Source: Methylobacter sp.
Lineage (GTDB): Bacteria; Pseudomonadota; Gammaproteobacteria; Methylococcales; Methylomonadaceae
DNA: 64,000 nucleotides
Reading direction: 5' to 3'
Assembly: GCA_028716975.1 (NCBI GenBank)
Contig: JAQUOU010000001.1
Span: 124,001 to 188,000 of the forward strand
Part shown: positions 1 to 9,162 of the stretch, in pieces
Position numbering within the stretch: the stretch's first letter is position 1
How the letters are laid out: each line of letters opens with the position of its first letter
Made by a program: the position numbers and the translations under genes
The notes under the pieces: generated by a model
What the model was told of the DNA's origin: nothing
Seen by the model: the letters and a program-made list of their open reading frames with translations, nothing else
The model's database searches: none

Positions 1-1
1 A

Positions 2-751
2 GGTGTCAATGTGGAATTCGTCAGCCGAGTTAGACCCGGTCTTCAAACGGGCATTGTGCTCGTAACGGTGGACGAAAACGGGAACGCGGCCTACGAGCTT
101 GTCCAACCGGCCGCCTGGGATGAAATCATAGTCCCTGACAAGGCGCTCAAGGCCGTTGCGAAAGCGCGCGCCTTCGCGTTCGGATCGCTCGCCAGCCGCT
201 CCCCCTACAACCTGGAGCAGCTGGATAGGCTTCTCGCGGTAAAGGGGCCATTGAAGTTTTTCGACGTAAATCTGCGTCCGCCCTCCGCAGATCCGGCCCT
301 CGTCATAAAACTCGCAAAGCGCGCCGATATTATCAAGCTGAACGACGGCGAAGTCGGCCGGCTTGCCTCCTGGCTGCGGACGGGAGAAATGACGGCGACC
401 ACGCCGCGAGATGCGGGGGCAATTTCGAAAGCTTGCGCTATCGTTGCCGAAGCGACAAATGCCTCGCGTATCTGCGTCACGCTGGCTGAGGAAGGCGCGG
501 CCTTGTGGGAGCGAGACAAGCCGCTGGTTACCGCGCCCGCTCCACATGTAATTGTTAAAGACACGGTCGGGGCGGGAGATGCTTTCATGGCGGGCCTCAT
601 GGTAGGCAAGACGCGCGGAACCGATACGCGCGCGGTGCTTGAAAATGCCTGCCGCCTCGGGGCTTTCGTCGCATCCCACAATGGCGCCACGCCTTTATTG
701 CCGCCGGAGCTCGTTAAGGATTTCAACCAAGCAAACGGGGATTTTAGGTAA
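2..751 (+). CDS. PfkB-family sugar kinase (fructokinase-like), 5' end cut by window
   Basis: Carbohydrate kinase of the PfkB/ribokinase family, which phosphorylates a sugar with ATP in the cytoplasm. The signature DTVGAGDAF with the catalytic Asp lies near the C-terminus, and FFDVNLRPP and KLNDGEV in the middle are typical of fructokinases. The frame stays open to the window edge, and the residues before the first possible start (GTG at 11) already read like family sequence, so the N-terminal sugar-binding lid lies outside the window. Base composition is visibly more GC-rich than most of the window, which may point to transfer. The exact sugar cannot be decided from this fragment. Confidence 0.85.
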   Translation, partial: GVNVEFVSRVRPGLQTGIVLVTVDENGNAAYELVQPAAWDEIIVPDKALKAVAKARAFAFGSLASRSPYNLEQLDRLLAVKGPLKFFDVNLRPPSADPALVIKLAKRADIIKLNDGEVGRLASWLRTGEMTATTPRDAGAISKACAIVAEATNASRICVTLAEEGAALWERDKPLVTAPAPHVIVKDTVGAGDAFMAGLMVGKTRGTDTRAVLENACRLGAFVASHNGATPLLPPELVKDFNQANGDFR

Positions 752-783
752 CCGTTTCGCTCCATCTCTAAAATATCCAACCT

Positions 784-1081
784 TAGTTCTACTTTGTCAG
801 ATTATACACAAGCGCGTCATACCCGCCGGAAGCGGGTATCCAGGGCCAAGGATGGCAAGCTTAAACCTATCCCTGGAACCTGGATTCATGCGAGGCTTTC
901 CTGCCCCGCACCCCAATGGGGTAAATGCCAACCCGCTCCTGGCGGATTGGTCCGGCACAAATTCGTCTGGAACGAATTTGCATTTACCCGAAGGGCGTCA
1001 GGCAGGAGTGCCTGACGTGACTCCATGCCGGAATGACGATATTGAAAAGTAGGGGGCATGTAATGTGACAAAGTAGAACTA
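784..1081. repeat. MITE-like element with perfect 16-bp terminal inverted repeats
   Basis: TAGTTCTACTTTGTCA at 784-799 is matched exactly in inverted orientation at 1066-1081, giving a 298-bp unit with no convincing gene. Both ends start and finish with TA, the target duplication expected of Tc1/mariner or IS630-type movement (inference). The interior holds nested palindromes of the type GTCAGGCAGGAGTGCCTGAC. It also shares a block, around 955-1021, with the element at 59714-60020, whose ends are different. Confidence 0.75.
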
Positions 1082-1103
1082 GAGATAACCAACCGGACTG
1101 CTG

Positions 1104-2150
1104 TCAACAAATCCTCGGCAATTGCTCGCCGCTCAATAAATCCATCACCCGGCTAATGCCCATTGCGGTTTGCAGCGTTGCCAGCCCTTGCGGGTGAGTG
1201 GCTTTAACCTTGCCGATTAAACACGCCTGCCGGCCGAAGGGATGCCGATGTAAAGCGGCCAACGCTTGTTCGGTTTGCGCTTCCGGCACAAACAGCGCAA
1301 AACAGCCTTCGTTGGCAATGTAAAGAGGATCGAAGCCTAAAATTTCGCAGGCACTTTTGACATCCTCGTGTATTGGCAGCGCAGTTTCGTCTATTTCAAT
1401 AGCATAATGGGAGGCGGCAGCCAATTCTATCAGGCAGCTGGCCAGTCCGCCGCGTGTCAAGTCGCGCAGGCAGTGAATGTCGAGTCCGGCTTGAATTAAC
1501 AGCTGAACCAGGCCGGACAGGTCAGCGCAGTCGCTTTGCAGGGTGCTTTCAAAGTTTAAGCCTTCGCGCTCCAGCATGACGGCAATGCCGTGCCGGGCGA
1601 GGTCGCTGTTAATGATAATGCTGTCGCCTGCTTGAATACGTGCAGGCGACACGTTAATTTTTTCCTCAACCATGCCGATACCGGCGGTATTGATATAAAC
1701 CCCGTCGCCGCTGCCGTGATCGACCACTTTAGTGTCGCCCGTCACAATCAATACGCCCGCCTGTTGCGCGGCGTGCTGCATGGATTGGATGATGCGCTGC
1801 AGGTCGTTAATGGCGAAGCCTTCTTCAATGATCAGCGAGCAACTCAGGTATAACGGTAAGGCGCCGCTCATCGCCAAGTCGTTCAAGGTGCCGCACACCG
1901 CCAATTTGCCGATATCGCCGCCGGGGAAAAACAGCGGTTTCACGACATAGGAATCGGTGGTAAAAGCCAGCTTGGCTCCATTGATGTTTACTACCGCGCT
2001 GTCGTGCTTTTGGTTCAGCACGGGATTGCTGAAGACCGGCTGGATTATCCTGTCCAGCAGTTGCTGCATCAAGCGGCCGCCGCCGCCATGCGCCATGACG
2101 ATTTGGTCGTATTGCAGAGGCAGAGGACAGTTAAGTTCCAGATCAGGCAT
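1104..2150 (-). CDS. hypE: Hydrogenase maturation protein HypE
   Basis: HypE dehydrates the thiocarbamate carried on its own C-terminal cysteine to a thiocyanate, which becomes a CN ligand of the NiFe active site. The 348-residue length is normal. The glycine-rich AHGGGG stretch (residues about 20-25), the TTDSYVV ATP-binding region (about 64-70) and the C-terminal PRIC ending in the acceptor cysteine are all visible. The start overlaps the end of hypD by 8 bases, so the two are translationally coupled. It is the last gene of the hydrogenase locus. hypA, hypB and hypF are not in the window and must lie elsewhere. Confidence 0.97.
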   Translation of the reverse strand: MPDLELNCPLPLQYDQIVMAHGGGGRLMQQLLDRIIQPVFSNPVLNQKHDSAVVNINGAKLAFTTDSYVVKPLFFPGGDIGKLAVCGTLNDLAMSGALPLYLSCSLIIEEGFAINDLQRIIQSMQHAAQQAGVLIVTGDTKVVDHGSGDGVYINTAGIGMVEEKINVSPARIQAGDSIIINSDLARHGIAVMLEREGLNFESTLQSDCADLSGLVQLLIQAGLDIHCLRDLTRGGLASCLIELAAASHYAIEIDETALPIHEDVKSACEILGFDPLYIANEGCFALFVPEAQTEQALAALHRHPFGRQACLIGKVKATHPQGLATLQTAMGISRVMDLLSGEQLPRIC

Positions 2151-3237
2151 GTTGATAACGGCGGTAGCGGTAATAGGCGGCGCAGGCGCCTTCGGATGAC
2201 ACCATCGTCGCGCCTAAGGGGTGTTCGGGCGTGCAGCGTTCGCCGAATTGGGGACATTGCGCGGGTTTTATCAGGCCTTGCAAAATTTCACCACTATGGC
2301 AGTCCGCAGCTTCTTGCGTGTTAATCGCGGTCACGGCAAATCGCTGCTCGGCATCCCATTGCGCGTATTCAGAGTTTAAAGCCAAACCGCTGGCAGCGAT
2401 TTCACCCAAGCCGCGCCAGCTTCTATCAACTACATCAAACACTTGCTGCATCAGCTGCTGGGCAGGCCGGTTGCCTTGTTCGTTAACCACGCGGGTGTAT
2501 TGGTTTTCAACGTCATAGCGGTGTTCTTCCAGTTGTTTGATGCACAGATAAAGCCCGTGCAGAATATCTACGGGTTCAAAACCGGTAATAACAATAGGAA
2601 TCTGATAGTGCGCGCTAAGAGGTATATATTCATGATAACCCATAATTGAGCAGACGTGACCTGCGCCAAGAAAGCCCTGCACCTGATTGTCGGGCGAATT
2701 CAGCAACGCTTGCATGACTGGCGGCACGCGGACATGACAGATAAGCAGCGAGAAATTTTCTACCTGCGCTTGTTTCGCCTGATAGGCGGCTAAAGCGGTG
2801 ACCGGGGCCGTGGTTTCAAAGCCTACGCCCAAAAAAACCACCTGCTTTTCCGGGTGTTGCCGGGCGAGATTGAGCGCATCTAACGGCGAATAAACAATAC
2901 GAATATCCGCGCCTTGGGCTTTAAGACCCAGCAAATCATGTTGACTACCGGGAACGCGCAACATGTCGCCGAACGAGCAGAAAATCACCCCCGGCTGCAC
3001 GGCGATGGCCAGGGCTTTATCGATATAAGCCAGGGGCGTGACGCAAACCGGACAGCCGGGACCATGAATCAGGTTGATGGTGTCGGGCAGCAGTTGGTCA
3101 ATGCCGTATTTAATGATGCTGTGGGTCTGGCCGCCACACACTTCCATGATGTTCCACGGCTGCGTAGTGACTGCTTTTATCGCCCCGGTCAGTGTTTTAA
3201 CAGTGTCCGGTTCGCGGTATTCATCCAGATATTTCAT
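2143..3237 (-). CDS. hypD: Hydrogenase maturation protein HypD
   Basis: HypD is the iron-sulfur scaffold on which, together with HypC, the Fe(CN)2CO unit of NiFe hydrogenases is assembled. Visible signatures are EVCGGQTHS (Cys34), [10 protein letters not shown] (Cys62 and Cys65) and the C-terminal cysteine-rich [4Fe-4S] region with CTPEHPLGA and SSEGAC. I chose the ATG at 3237, giving MKYLDEYR, because this is the family's usual N-terminus; the frame extends to 3300 but those residues are not family-like. It overlaps hypE. The gap to hypC, normally the adjacent gene, is filled by a toxin-antitoxin remnant and a palindromic repeat. Confidence 0.96.
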   Translation of the reverse strand: MKYLDEYREPDTVKTLTGAIKAVTTQPWNIMEVCGGQTHSIIKYGIDQLLPDTINLIHGPGCPVCVTPLAYIDKALAIAVQPGVIFCSFGDMLRVPGSQHDLLGLKAQGADIRIVYSPLDALNLARQHPEKQVVFLGVGFETTAPVTALAAYQAKQAQVENFSLLICHVRVPPVMQALLNSPDNQVQGFLGAGHVCSIMGYHEYIPLSAHYQIPIVITGFEPVDILHGLYLCIKQLEEHRYDVENQYTRVVNEQGNRPAQQLMQQVFDVVDRSWRGLGEIAASGLALNSEYAQWDAEQRFAVTAINTQEAADCHSGEILQGLIKPAQCPQFGERCTPEHPLGATMVSSEGACAAYYRYRRYQHA

Positions 3238-3317
3238 AAGGTAACCTATAAATACTATGCTTAGCCAGGGCTCTCCTGAGCGAAATCGACTCTGCCGCAT
3301 CGCTTGTTGTCATAAGG

Positions 3318-3434
3318 GAACCTCTAAAAATTATCCGTTCATGCTTCGACAAGCTCAGCACGAACGGATAAGTCACTAATTATAATGAACCACCGTTCGC
3401 ACTGAGCTTGTCGAAGTGCAAATTTTAGAGGTTC
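3318..3434. repeat. REP-like palindromic element, family A copy 1
   Basis: The outer inverted repeat AACCTCTAAAAATT (left, 3319-3332) and AATTTTAGAGGTT (right, from 3421) encloses two inverted copies of a core reading CTTCGACAAGCTCAGCACG, separated by a short AT-rich centre. The same layout recurs at 4405-4525 and 36024-36250. Partial copies lie near 10181 and 16428. No reading frame is plausible. Confidence 0.8.
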
Positions 3435-3482
3435 TCATAACTTAAATCTCAGGGCGCTTGCAGTGCATTGTTAGATGAAGTT

Positions 3483-3646
3483 TCACAGTTGTAAGCGGTC
3501 GATGCCGAGTGCGCGGTGAAATATGCCCAAAATATCGATTATCTCCAGGCTTTTTATCAAATATGCGCTTCGGTAATGGCCATAGAGCAGAATGCGAATA
3601 TCGCCTTCAGGTTCTTTACTTCCACAGTCCAGTTTATTTCTGCCAT
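3483..3646 (-). pseudogene. ParE/RelE-family toxin remnant with internal deletion
   Basis: The antitoxin stop codon is overlapped by ATG GCA GAA ATA AAC (MAEINWTVE), a typical ParE start. After about nine codons the toxin frame is lost. The other frame then reads EGDIRILLYGHYRSAYLIKS, followed by EIIDILGIFHRALGIDR and a stop at 3483-3485, which is the conserved C-terminal half of ParE. About half of a normal toxin of roughly 95 residues is missing, so an internal out-of-frame deletion has inactivated it. The overlap with the antitoxin frame confirms that this was a two-gene module. Confidence 0.7.
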
Positions 3647-3819
3647 GTACGAATTCGATGTTCCATTTCTTGATTAGAGATCATTCGGCCTTGGCGAGAA
3701 TCCTCTAAACCTTGTTCTACCATGCGCGAAAAAGCAAGCTCTCGAAAAATTTCATCAAAGCTGCTATCGTCAGGCTGAGCTTGAACTATTTCAGAAACTC
3801 TTTCTTTAACTGTTGACAT
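3634..3819 (-). CDS. Antitoxin of a ParE/RelE-type module (toxin broken)
   Basis: Small protein of 61 residues starting MSTVKERVSEIVQAQPDD. Its helical, charged sequence ending HRIRTWQK is typical of antitoxins placed just ahead of ParE toxins. I chose the ATG at 3819, with GAGAG upstream, over the longer frame to 3930, whose extra residues look unrelated. Its toxin partner immediately downstream is deleted internally, so this is an intact antitoxin without a working toxin. It sits between hypC and hypD and would have been inserted into the hyp operon. It may now do nothing, or may neutralise a related toxin elsewhere (inference). Confidence 0.7.
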   Translation of the reverse strand: MSTVKERVSEIVQAQPDDSSFDEIFRELAFSRMVEQGLEDSRQGRMISNQEMEHRIRTWQK

Positions 3820-3913
3820 AACTAAACACTCTCTGTGTTTGGGTGGTTGTAAGAGGTTTGCAAAAAACTTACCCACTTGGCTTCGGGTTCTGCTTGTTGT
3901 TCCAGACTTGTTG

Positions 3914-4159
3914 TCATAGCTTATTTTCAAGCGCAGCTAAATCGCTAAACGCTTGCAGACTGGCCAGGGCATTGACCTCATCCAGAATGGAAAGGGCAAA
4001 GCCGGCATGAACGATTACATAGTCGTTGAGTTTGGCTTCAGGCACATAAGCCATGCTGATGTCTTTACTGATACCGGAAAAGCTGACACGGCCGGTACGC
4101 GCCAAGGGATCGCTGTCATCAGACAGGCTGATAATTTGTCCGGGAATGGCTAGGCACAT
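3914..4159 (-). CDS. hypC: Hydrogenase assembly chaperone HypC
   Basis: HypC (81 residues) begins MCLAIPGQI. Cys2, exposed after Met removal, binds the iron of the Fe(CN)2CO precursor, which it carries between HypD and the hydrogenase large subunit. The ending of the family (DYVIVHAGFALSILDE) is present and the length is normal. It follows the hydrogenase and GGDEF/EAL genes on the same strand after about 390 bases that contain a repeat, so it may have its own promoter. Downstream, a toxin-antitoxin remnant separates it from hypD. Confidence 0.96.
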   Translation of the reverse strand: MCLAIPGQIISLSDDSDPLARTGRVSFSGISKDISMAYVPEAKLNDYVIVHAGFALSILDEVNALASLQAFSDLAALENKL

Positions 4160-4547
4160 AGAAGTTATCCACTATATTTGCGGCAACCTAGTGACCGAGA
4201 GCCAACTCACGGTCGTTAGGCAGTATTTTTTCATGACAGTATACATTATAGCCAACGATTTTAAATTGCCGGCAACTTTTTCAACCAGGCGGACATTTTG
4301 AAGGCCGCCGCTGAGAACAGTATTTTTTCCCTGCCCGCCCGGCAACCGTCGCCCTTTATTTCTGCTAATGAGGGAGCTTTGGCTTTTTGATTTATTCAAC
4401 TTTTGGTAACCTCTAAAAAATACAGTGCTTCGACAAGCTCAGCACGAACGATTCTAATATTATCAATACCTTACGTTCGTGGTGAGCTTGTCGAACCATG
4501 AACGTAACTTATTTTTAGAGCTTCCCTTTTATTTATCCAACCTTGAT
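4160..4547. other. Intergenic gap between the GGDEF/EAL gene and hypC
   Basis: This 388-base stretch holds the family A repeat at 4405-4525 and AT-rich sequence upstream of hypC that could carry its promoter. No convincing gene was found. A 75-codon minus-strand frame across it has no recognisable protein features. Confidence 0.5.
4405..4525. repeat. REP-like palindromic element, family A copy 2
   Basis: GTAACCTCTAAAAAA on the left and TTTTTAGAGCTTCC on the right enclose a GCTTCGACAAGCTCAGCACG arm and its inverted partner (GGTGAGCTTGTCGAACC). This is the same architecture as the copy at 3318-3434, only about 1 kb away in the same operon. Confidence 0.75.
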
Positions 4548-7169
4548 TTATTCAACCATCGCATGATCAACCCAGCGTGTCTGGAATTCTTCCGCCGGCA
4601 CGGGAGGCGACAGAAGATAGCCTTGGATCTCGTTACAGCCGTAGGACTGTACAAGCGCCAACTGAGATTCGGTTTCTATACCTTCGGCGACAACGGTCAT
4701 GTTCAGGATGTGTCCAAACGATACGATGGTCTTGATAAATGCCGCTGCATTCGAGGCGGGGTCATCAATATAAGCCTGGATGAACGAGCGGTCGATTTTA
4801 AGGGTTTGGATAGGCAATTTTCGCAAATAGGATAAAGACGAATAGCCGGTGCCGAAATCGTCCATGGCGACGTGGATACCACGCTCCCGGATTTGGTGCA
4901 ATCGTTCGGTTGCTTTTCCGATGTCGTGCATGACCAGGCTTTCGGTCACTTCCAATTCAATCCACTCGGGATTCGTACGGGTTTCGGCCAGAATGCGGTC
5001 AAGGATAGTAATAAAATCATCGGCCAGAAGCTGCCGGGGCGAGAGATTGATCGCGATTCGGAATCCTGCCAGTCTGTTAGCCCATATATTGGCTTGTAAA
5101 CAGGCTGCCTTGAGTATCCATGTTCCCAGCGGAATGATCAAAGCGGTTTCCTCTGCAATAGCAATGAAGCGGTCGGGCGATATTATTCCGAAGCCTGGAC
5201 GCTGCCAGCGGATCAGCGCTTCGGCGCCGGTTATCCGGCTTAAAGTGCAATCGGCTTTGGGCTGGTAAAAAAGCTGGAATTCCTGGTGTTCTATAGCCAG
5301 CCGCAATGCGTTTTCCAGTAAAAGCCTTTGGCGTGCGGCCTCATTCATGCCCGCTTCGAAGTAATGAAACATACCCCGTCCTTTTGCTTTGGACGCATAC
5401 ATGGCGGTATCCGCATGCTTGGTCAGGGTGTAAAAATCATCGCCGTCATCGGGAAATACGGCAATGCCGATGCTGGCGCCGACATATACCGTGTGCTCTT
5501 TAATTTGTACGGGTACTGATATGGCATTGACCAGTTTCCGTGCAATCACGCCGGCGCCGGCGATGCAGTTTAAACCGGGCAGGATGACAGTGAACTCGTC
5601 GCCGCCCATACGAGCAACGATGTCTGTTTTGCGTAAGCAGCAACTTTGAATACGTGTCGCAATAATCTGCAATAAACAGTCGCCGGCCCAATGCCCGAGC
5701 GTGTCGTTGACATTCTTGAAATGATCCAGATCAAGAAATAACAATGCGAGACGGGTATTATTGCGTTGTGCCAAAAAGATTTCGTGCTCAAACCGGTCCT
5801 TGAACAGAAACCGGTTGGGAAGGCTGGTGAGTACATCGTAGTACGCCAGCCGCTTGAGTTCCTGTTCCGTTTGTTTCTGGTGGCTGATATCCGTGGAAAT
5901 CGCCACATAATGGGTTAGCCGGCCCCACTCGTCAGTGACGGCTTTAATGCTGAGCAGCATCGGACAGAATTCACCGTTTTTCCGGCGGTCCCAGATTTCT
6001 CCTTTCCAAGCCCCCTCGTCTAATAGCGTTTGCCATAAGCCTTCGTAAAACGCCTGATCGTGCAATCCGGATTTCAATAGCCGGGGAGTTTGGCCCAGCA
6101 CTTCGGAACGCTCAAAACCGGTGATGGAGCAGAATGCCGCATTGACCTCTATAAATGTACCTTGCGGATCAGTGATGAAAATTGCCTGGCCGCTACTCTC
6201 GAAGACTGTGGTGCTCAGCCTCAACCGGGCTTCCTTATTTTTCAACTCGGTGATGTTCAACGCAGTCACGACAGCGCCTTCCAGCTTTCCTTGTTCCGAG
6301 TGCAGCAAACTGCTCTTCAGCCAATAGACGGATTCCGGTTTGTCCGGATTTTTGCCCAGAAGCGCATGTTCACCCGTATAGTTTCCGTTAAGCCGGACGG
6401 TTTCCAATAGCACGGAACGGACAGACCAGGGCAAAGCCGGCAAATGCCCGGCAAGACGTTGTAGTTCAGTGGGAAGTAGTAGATCGTCGATACCGGTTCC
6501 TAGTAATTCAGCTTCGCTTAGCTCGAGTTCGCGTTCCACGGCCGTATTCAGCCGCAGAATCCGGCCCTCCGTATCAATGACGAACAGGAGGTTGTCCATA
6601 GCACCCATGATACGGTCAACAAAGCGGCTGAGTGCTTGCTGCTGATGCACCTTTTCTTTGAGTTTTCCCTTTTGCTGTTCCGATTCGCTGAGCATGGCGT
6701 CCATGCTTTTAGTAATGACGTGCAGTTGCTTTTCCTGTTTCAGGTTGGCTAGCCGCAGGTCATCGATTTCCTTCCGCAGTTGAACCACTGTTTCGGAATC
6801 TTCGCTGCCTGAGATATTTTCGTCCCGATTTCCAGTTTTTTCAAAGTGACCGGTTTCATCCAGGGGCGCCAGGAAACGGCTGCCGTCTTTTTTTACGCGG
6901 AATCCGGAAGTTTTAAGATCGATGCGCAGGCTATGTGCAGGACAAACGATCATGTTTCCGTTTAGCAGCGGACAATGCGTCAGATCGTAGCCTTCATGAG
7001 GACATAGGGCGGATAAGGCTTGAAATTCACCCTGAATATTGAAAAACAATATATCGATAAGGCGGTCCTCGCCTGGTAGTCGCAACCGGCCCGTCCAGCG
7101 CGGTGGATTAGTCGAGTCCAGGAATGTCACCGATTCGACGATGGCATCGCGAATATTTTGACGGCTCAT
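4548..7169 (-). CDS. Rieske-PAS-PAS-GGDEF-EAL cyclic-di-GMP signalling protein
   Basis: This 873-residue cytoplasmic protein appears to join a redox sensor to cyclic-di-GMP enzymes. Residues about 10-110 form a Rieske-type ferredoxin domain with Cys56-Pro-His58 and Cys76-x-x-His79, the four ligands of a [2Fe-2S] cluster. A coiled coil spans about 125-185. PAS domains follow at about 185-305 and 318-430, the second ending in a PAC segment. The diguanylate cyclase domain (about 435-605) has an intact GGDEF at 522-526. The EAL phosphodiesterase domain (about 615-865) has intact EAL at 650-652, DDFGTGYSSL, KIDRSFI and VAEGIE. Both activities are therefore possible. The start codon overlaps the stop of the hydrogenase protease gene (ATGA), so it is co-translated with the hydrogenase. 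No transmembrane segment is evident. The sensing role is inferred. Confidence 0.93.
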   Translation of the reverse strand: MSRQNIRDAIVESVTFLDSTNPPRWTGRLRLPGEDRLIDILFFNIQGEFQALSALCPHEGYDLTHCPLLNGNMIVCPAHSLRIDLKTSGFRVKKDGSRFLAPLDETGHFEKTGNRDENISGSEDSETVVQLRKEIDDLRLANLKQEKQLHVITKSMDAMLSESEQQKGKLKEKVHQQQALSRFVDRIMGAMDNLLFVIDTEGRILRLNTAVERELELSEAELLGTGIDDLLLPTELQRLAGHLPALPWSVRSVLLETVRLNGNYTGEHALLGKNPDKPESVYWLKSSLLHSEQGKLEGAVVTALNITELKNKEARLRLSTTVFESSGQAIFITDPQGTFIEVNAAFCSITGFERSEVLGQTPRLLKSGLHDQAFYEGLWQTLLDEGAWKGEIWDRRKNGEFCPMLLSIKAVTDEWGRLTHYVAISTDISHQKQTEQELKRLAYYDVLTSLPNRFLFKDRFEHEIFLAQRNNTRLALLFLDLDHFKNVNDTLGHWAGDCLLQIIATRIQSCCLRKTDIVARMGGDEFTVILPGLNCIAGAGVIARKLVNAISVPVQIKEHTVYVGASIGIAVFPDDGDDFYTLTKHADTAMYASKAKGRGMFHYFEAGMNEAARQRLLLENALRLAIEHQEFQLFYQPKADCTLSRITGAEALIRWQRPGFGIISPDRFIAIAEETALIIPLGTWILKAACLQANIWANRLAGFRIAINLSPRQLLADDFITILDRILAETRTNPEWIELEVTESLVMHDIGKATERLHQIRERGIHVAMDDFGTGYSSLSYLRKLPIQTLKIDRSFIQAYIDDPASNAAAFIKTIVSFGHILNMTVVAEGIETESQLALVQSYGCNEIQGYLLSPPVPAEEFQTRWVDHAMVE

Positions 7170-7618
7170 TCCGATAAAAGATTTCGTATTAACCGGATGG
7201 TTTTAGGCACGGCCTGTTCAGTTTTATCGGATAACCCGATGGAAAAAGGTTTGACGGCGGCTATCTCGACACCTACTATCAGAATATCCGGCAGCGGTTG
7301 CCGGATAACTTTTACGGCCTCCAGTAAATATGGAATTCCAAGCCCGTGGCCGGTGAGCTTTTGCTGTCTGCCGGCCAAATCTTCCGGCCTTAATACGCAA
7401 ATCCCGCCTACATTGCCGAAGTTGGCCAAGGCATCCACCAGGATCGCCTGACTGCAATCCTCCAGCAACCGGAGCGCATTGAGTCCGGCAATGCCGGCAT
7501 TGAATACTTCAACATCTTTCGGCCATGTCAACCGGCAGAGCTGTGTGTAAATGCGGATGCCGAAGCCGTCGTCCCCATGCAGTTCGTTGCCAAAACAGAT
7601 GATGTGGCGCGCATCCAT
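7166..7618 (-). CDS. Hydrogenase maturation protease (HupD/HoxW type)
   Basis: Endopeptidase that removes the C-terminal tail of the NiFe-hydrogenase large subunit after nickel insertion. The 150-residue protein has the family start CFGNELHGDDGFG, in which Glu12 and Asp16 would help bind nickel, and VDALANFG with the next conserved Asp. It starts 3 bases after the large-subunit stop and overlaps the Rieske-GGDEF-EAL gene by 4 bases. The large subunit next door still has a cleavable tail, which agrees with this gene being functional. Confidence 0.92.
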   Translation of the reverse strand: MDARHIICFGNELHGDDGFGIRIYTQLCRLTWPKDVEVFNAGIAGLNALRLLEDCSQAILVDALANFGNVGGICVLRPEDLAGRQQKLTGHGLGIPYLLEAVKVIRQPLPDILIVGVEIAAVKPFSIGLSDKTEQAVPKTIRLIRNLLSE

Positions 7619-7621
7619 AAT

Positions 7622-9160
7622 TTAAGGCCATACAGTGATGCGCTTGCCCGTATCGAGGAGATGCACCGTGCAGACCAGGCAGGGATCATGCGAGCGGATT
7701 ATATGGCCGATTTCCACCGGATCGTCCGGATCGTCGACGGTCAAGCCGATCAAACTGCTTTCCCAATGCCCGTGCCGGCCTTCGCTGTCTTTGGGCGATG
7801 CGTTCCAGGCGGTTGGCGTCACCACTTGATAGCGGCTAATAACGCCATCGGTGATTTGCACCCAATGTCCCAAGGCGCCCCGCGCCGCCGTTACCAGCCC
7901 AAAGCCTTCCCCGTCCGGAATTTCTTTCTCGACGGGGGAAATCATGTGCGGATCGTCCGGATGCGCCGCCAGCTCGTGCAGCGTTTCCCGCATTGTATGC
8001 AACAGCTTGGCAGTACGGCATAAGCGGGAGAATTGGCGCAGCCAGGCATTGCCGCCTTCCGCCTCGTATAATGAGCGGATTAGCGGCACGCCGTCGATTA
8101 GTGCGTCAGCCAGGGGGCCGGTTTGCACGACTTTGTTTTGATAGCGGGGTGCTTTGCTCCAGGTATAACGATCGGAATGGGGTTGATAATCCGGGATGGT
8201 TTGCCCCTGAAAAGGATGGCGGCCGCCCTTGTAGGGCTGAAACCAGGAATAGCGCACATGTTCAGTGATTTCGTTTTGCTCAAAAGGCTCGATATTTCCG
8301 GTATCGCCATCGAGAAAGCCGGCTTTGAACAAATGCTTGCGATGCAAGGGAAAAGTTCCCGCTTCCTCCGGATCGTCATAGGCGCCATAGCTGAGCATGT
8401 GCGGCGTTCCGAAACCCAAACGATGCAGGCCGATGTCGCGGCTCATCCGCGTGAATAGTCCAATGGCGCTATCTGCATGGGCATCCTTCGCAGTTAGCCA
8501 GGCAAAAAATTCGTCGGCGGACTGTAATGCCAGCCAGGAATCCAGGTCTGTCCCGATAACAGTTTGTTCAAACCAGCGGGTCAGTTTGTTAAGGATGGAA
8601 AAGCTGTCGATAATGTGGCGGCTGCTCGCAGCCGTAGTCACGCCGCCGGGCAGCATATAAGATGAGTGCGGCCATTGACCGCCAAACAGGGCAATTATTT
8701 CAACTGCATGACGCGAATATTCCAGCGCGCCGCGGTGAACCCAGCCCTTGAACGGCAGGAAAGCAGCCAGTGCTTTATCATAAAATAGCCGGTTGATGTA
8801 TTTGGGATGGCAAAAGTCAGCGGTGAAAAACAAAAAGGATTGCCGCAGATCGCTTTGAAGCGTCTCGGCCATCAAACACAGGTTACGGATGCGGATGGCA
8901 TTGGGCGGTACGGGAATGCGACCGATTTGTTCGAGTGCCAGCACTGCGGAATTTAAGTGCGCGGTGCCGCAGATACCGCAGATACGGGGCGTAATTACCA
9001 GGGAATCTTTGGGCATGCGGCCCACGAGAATTTGTTCGAACCCCCTATAAAGCGAACCGATACAGCGGGCATCGACGACCTTCCCGTCTTCCATTTCCAA
9101 TTGGAAATCAAGATCGCCTTCGACGCGGTTAAGGTCGATTTGGATAATTCTTCTGGACAT
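7622..9160 (-). CDS. NiFe hydrogenase large subunit, group 2-like
   Basis: Catalytic subunit (512 residues) that splits or forms H2 at a NiFe centre. The N-terminal motif RICGICGTAH (Cys61, Cys64, His68) and the C-terminal motif DPCLVCTVH (Cys494, Cys497, His500) provide the four metal-binding cysteines. After His500 there are 12 more residues (LLDTGKRITVWP), the tail removed by the adjacent protease. It begins 2 bases after the small-subunit stop. Sequence style and the absence of export features point to a cytoplasmic group 2 enzyme (uptake/sensory clade). Its neighbour, a GGDEF/EAL protein, favours a sensory role. The subgroup cannot be fixed without a tree. Confidence 0.95.
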   Translation of the reverse strand: MSRRIIQIDLNRVEGDLDFQLEMEDGKVVDARCIGSLYRGFEQILVGRMPKDSLVITPRICGICGTAHLNSAVLALEQIGRIPVPPNAIRIRNLCLMAETLQSDLRQSFLFFTADFCHPKYINRLFYDKALAAFLPFKGWVHRGALEYSRHAVEIIALFGGQWPHSSYMLPGGVTTAASSRHIIDSFSILNKLTRWFEQTVIGTDLDSWLALQSADEFFAWLTAKDAHADSAIGLFTRMSRDIGLHRLGFGTPHMLSYGAYDDPEEAGTFPLHRKHLFKAGFLDGDTGNIEPFEQNEITEHVRYSWFQPYKGGRHPFQGQTIPDYQPHSDRYTWSKAPRYQNKVVQTGPLADALIDGVPLIRSLYEAEGGNAWLRQFSRLCRTAKLLHTMRETLHELAAHPDDPHMISPVEKEIPDGEGFGLVTAARGALGHWVQITDGVISRYQVVTPTAWNASPKDSEGRHGHWESSLIGLTVDDPDDPVEIGHIIRSHDPCLVCTVHLLDTGKRITVWP

Positions 9161-9162
9161 GA

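Noticed and set aside
639-1110. Several open frames crossing the element at 784-1081
   Set aside because: They read through palindromic repeats and have no family-like sequence.
4172-4399. 75-codon minus-strand frame just upstream of hypC
   Set aside because: It has no protein features and overlaps likely promoter sequence; hypA or hypB would be expected here but it does not resemble either.
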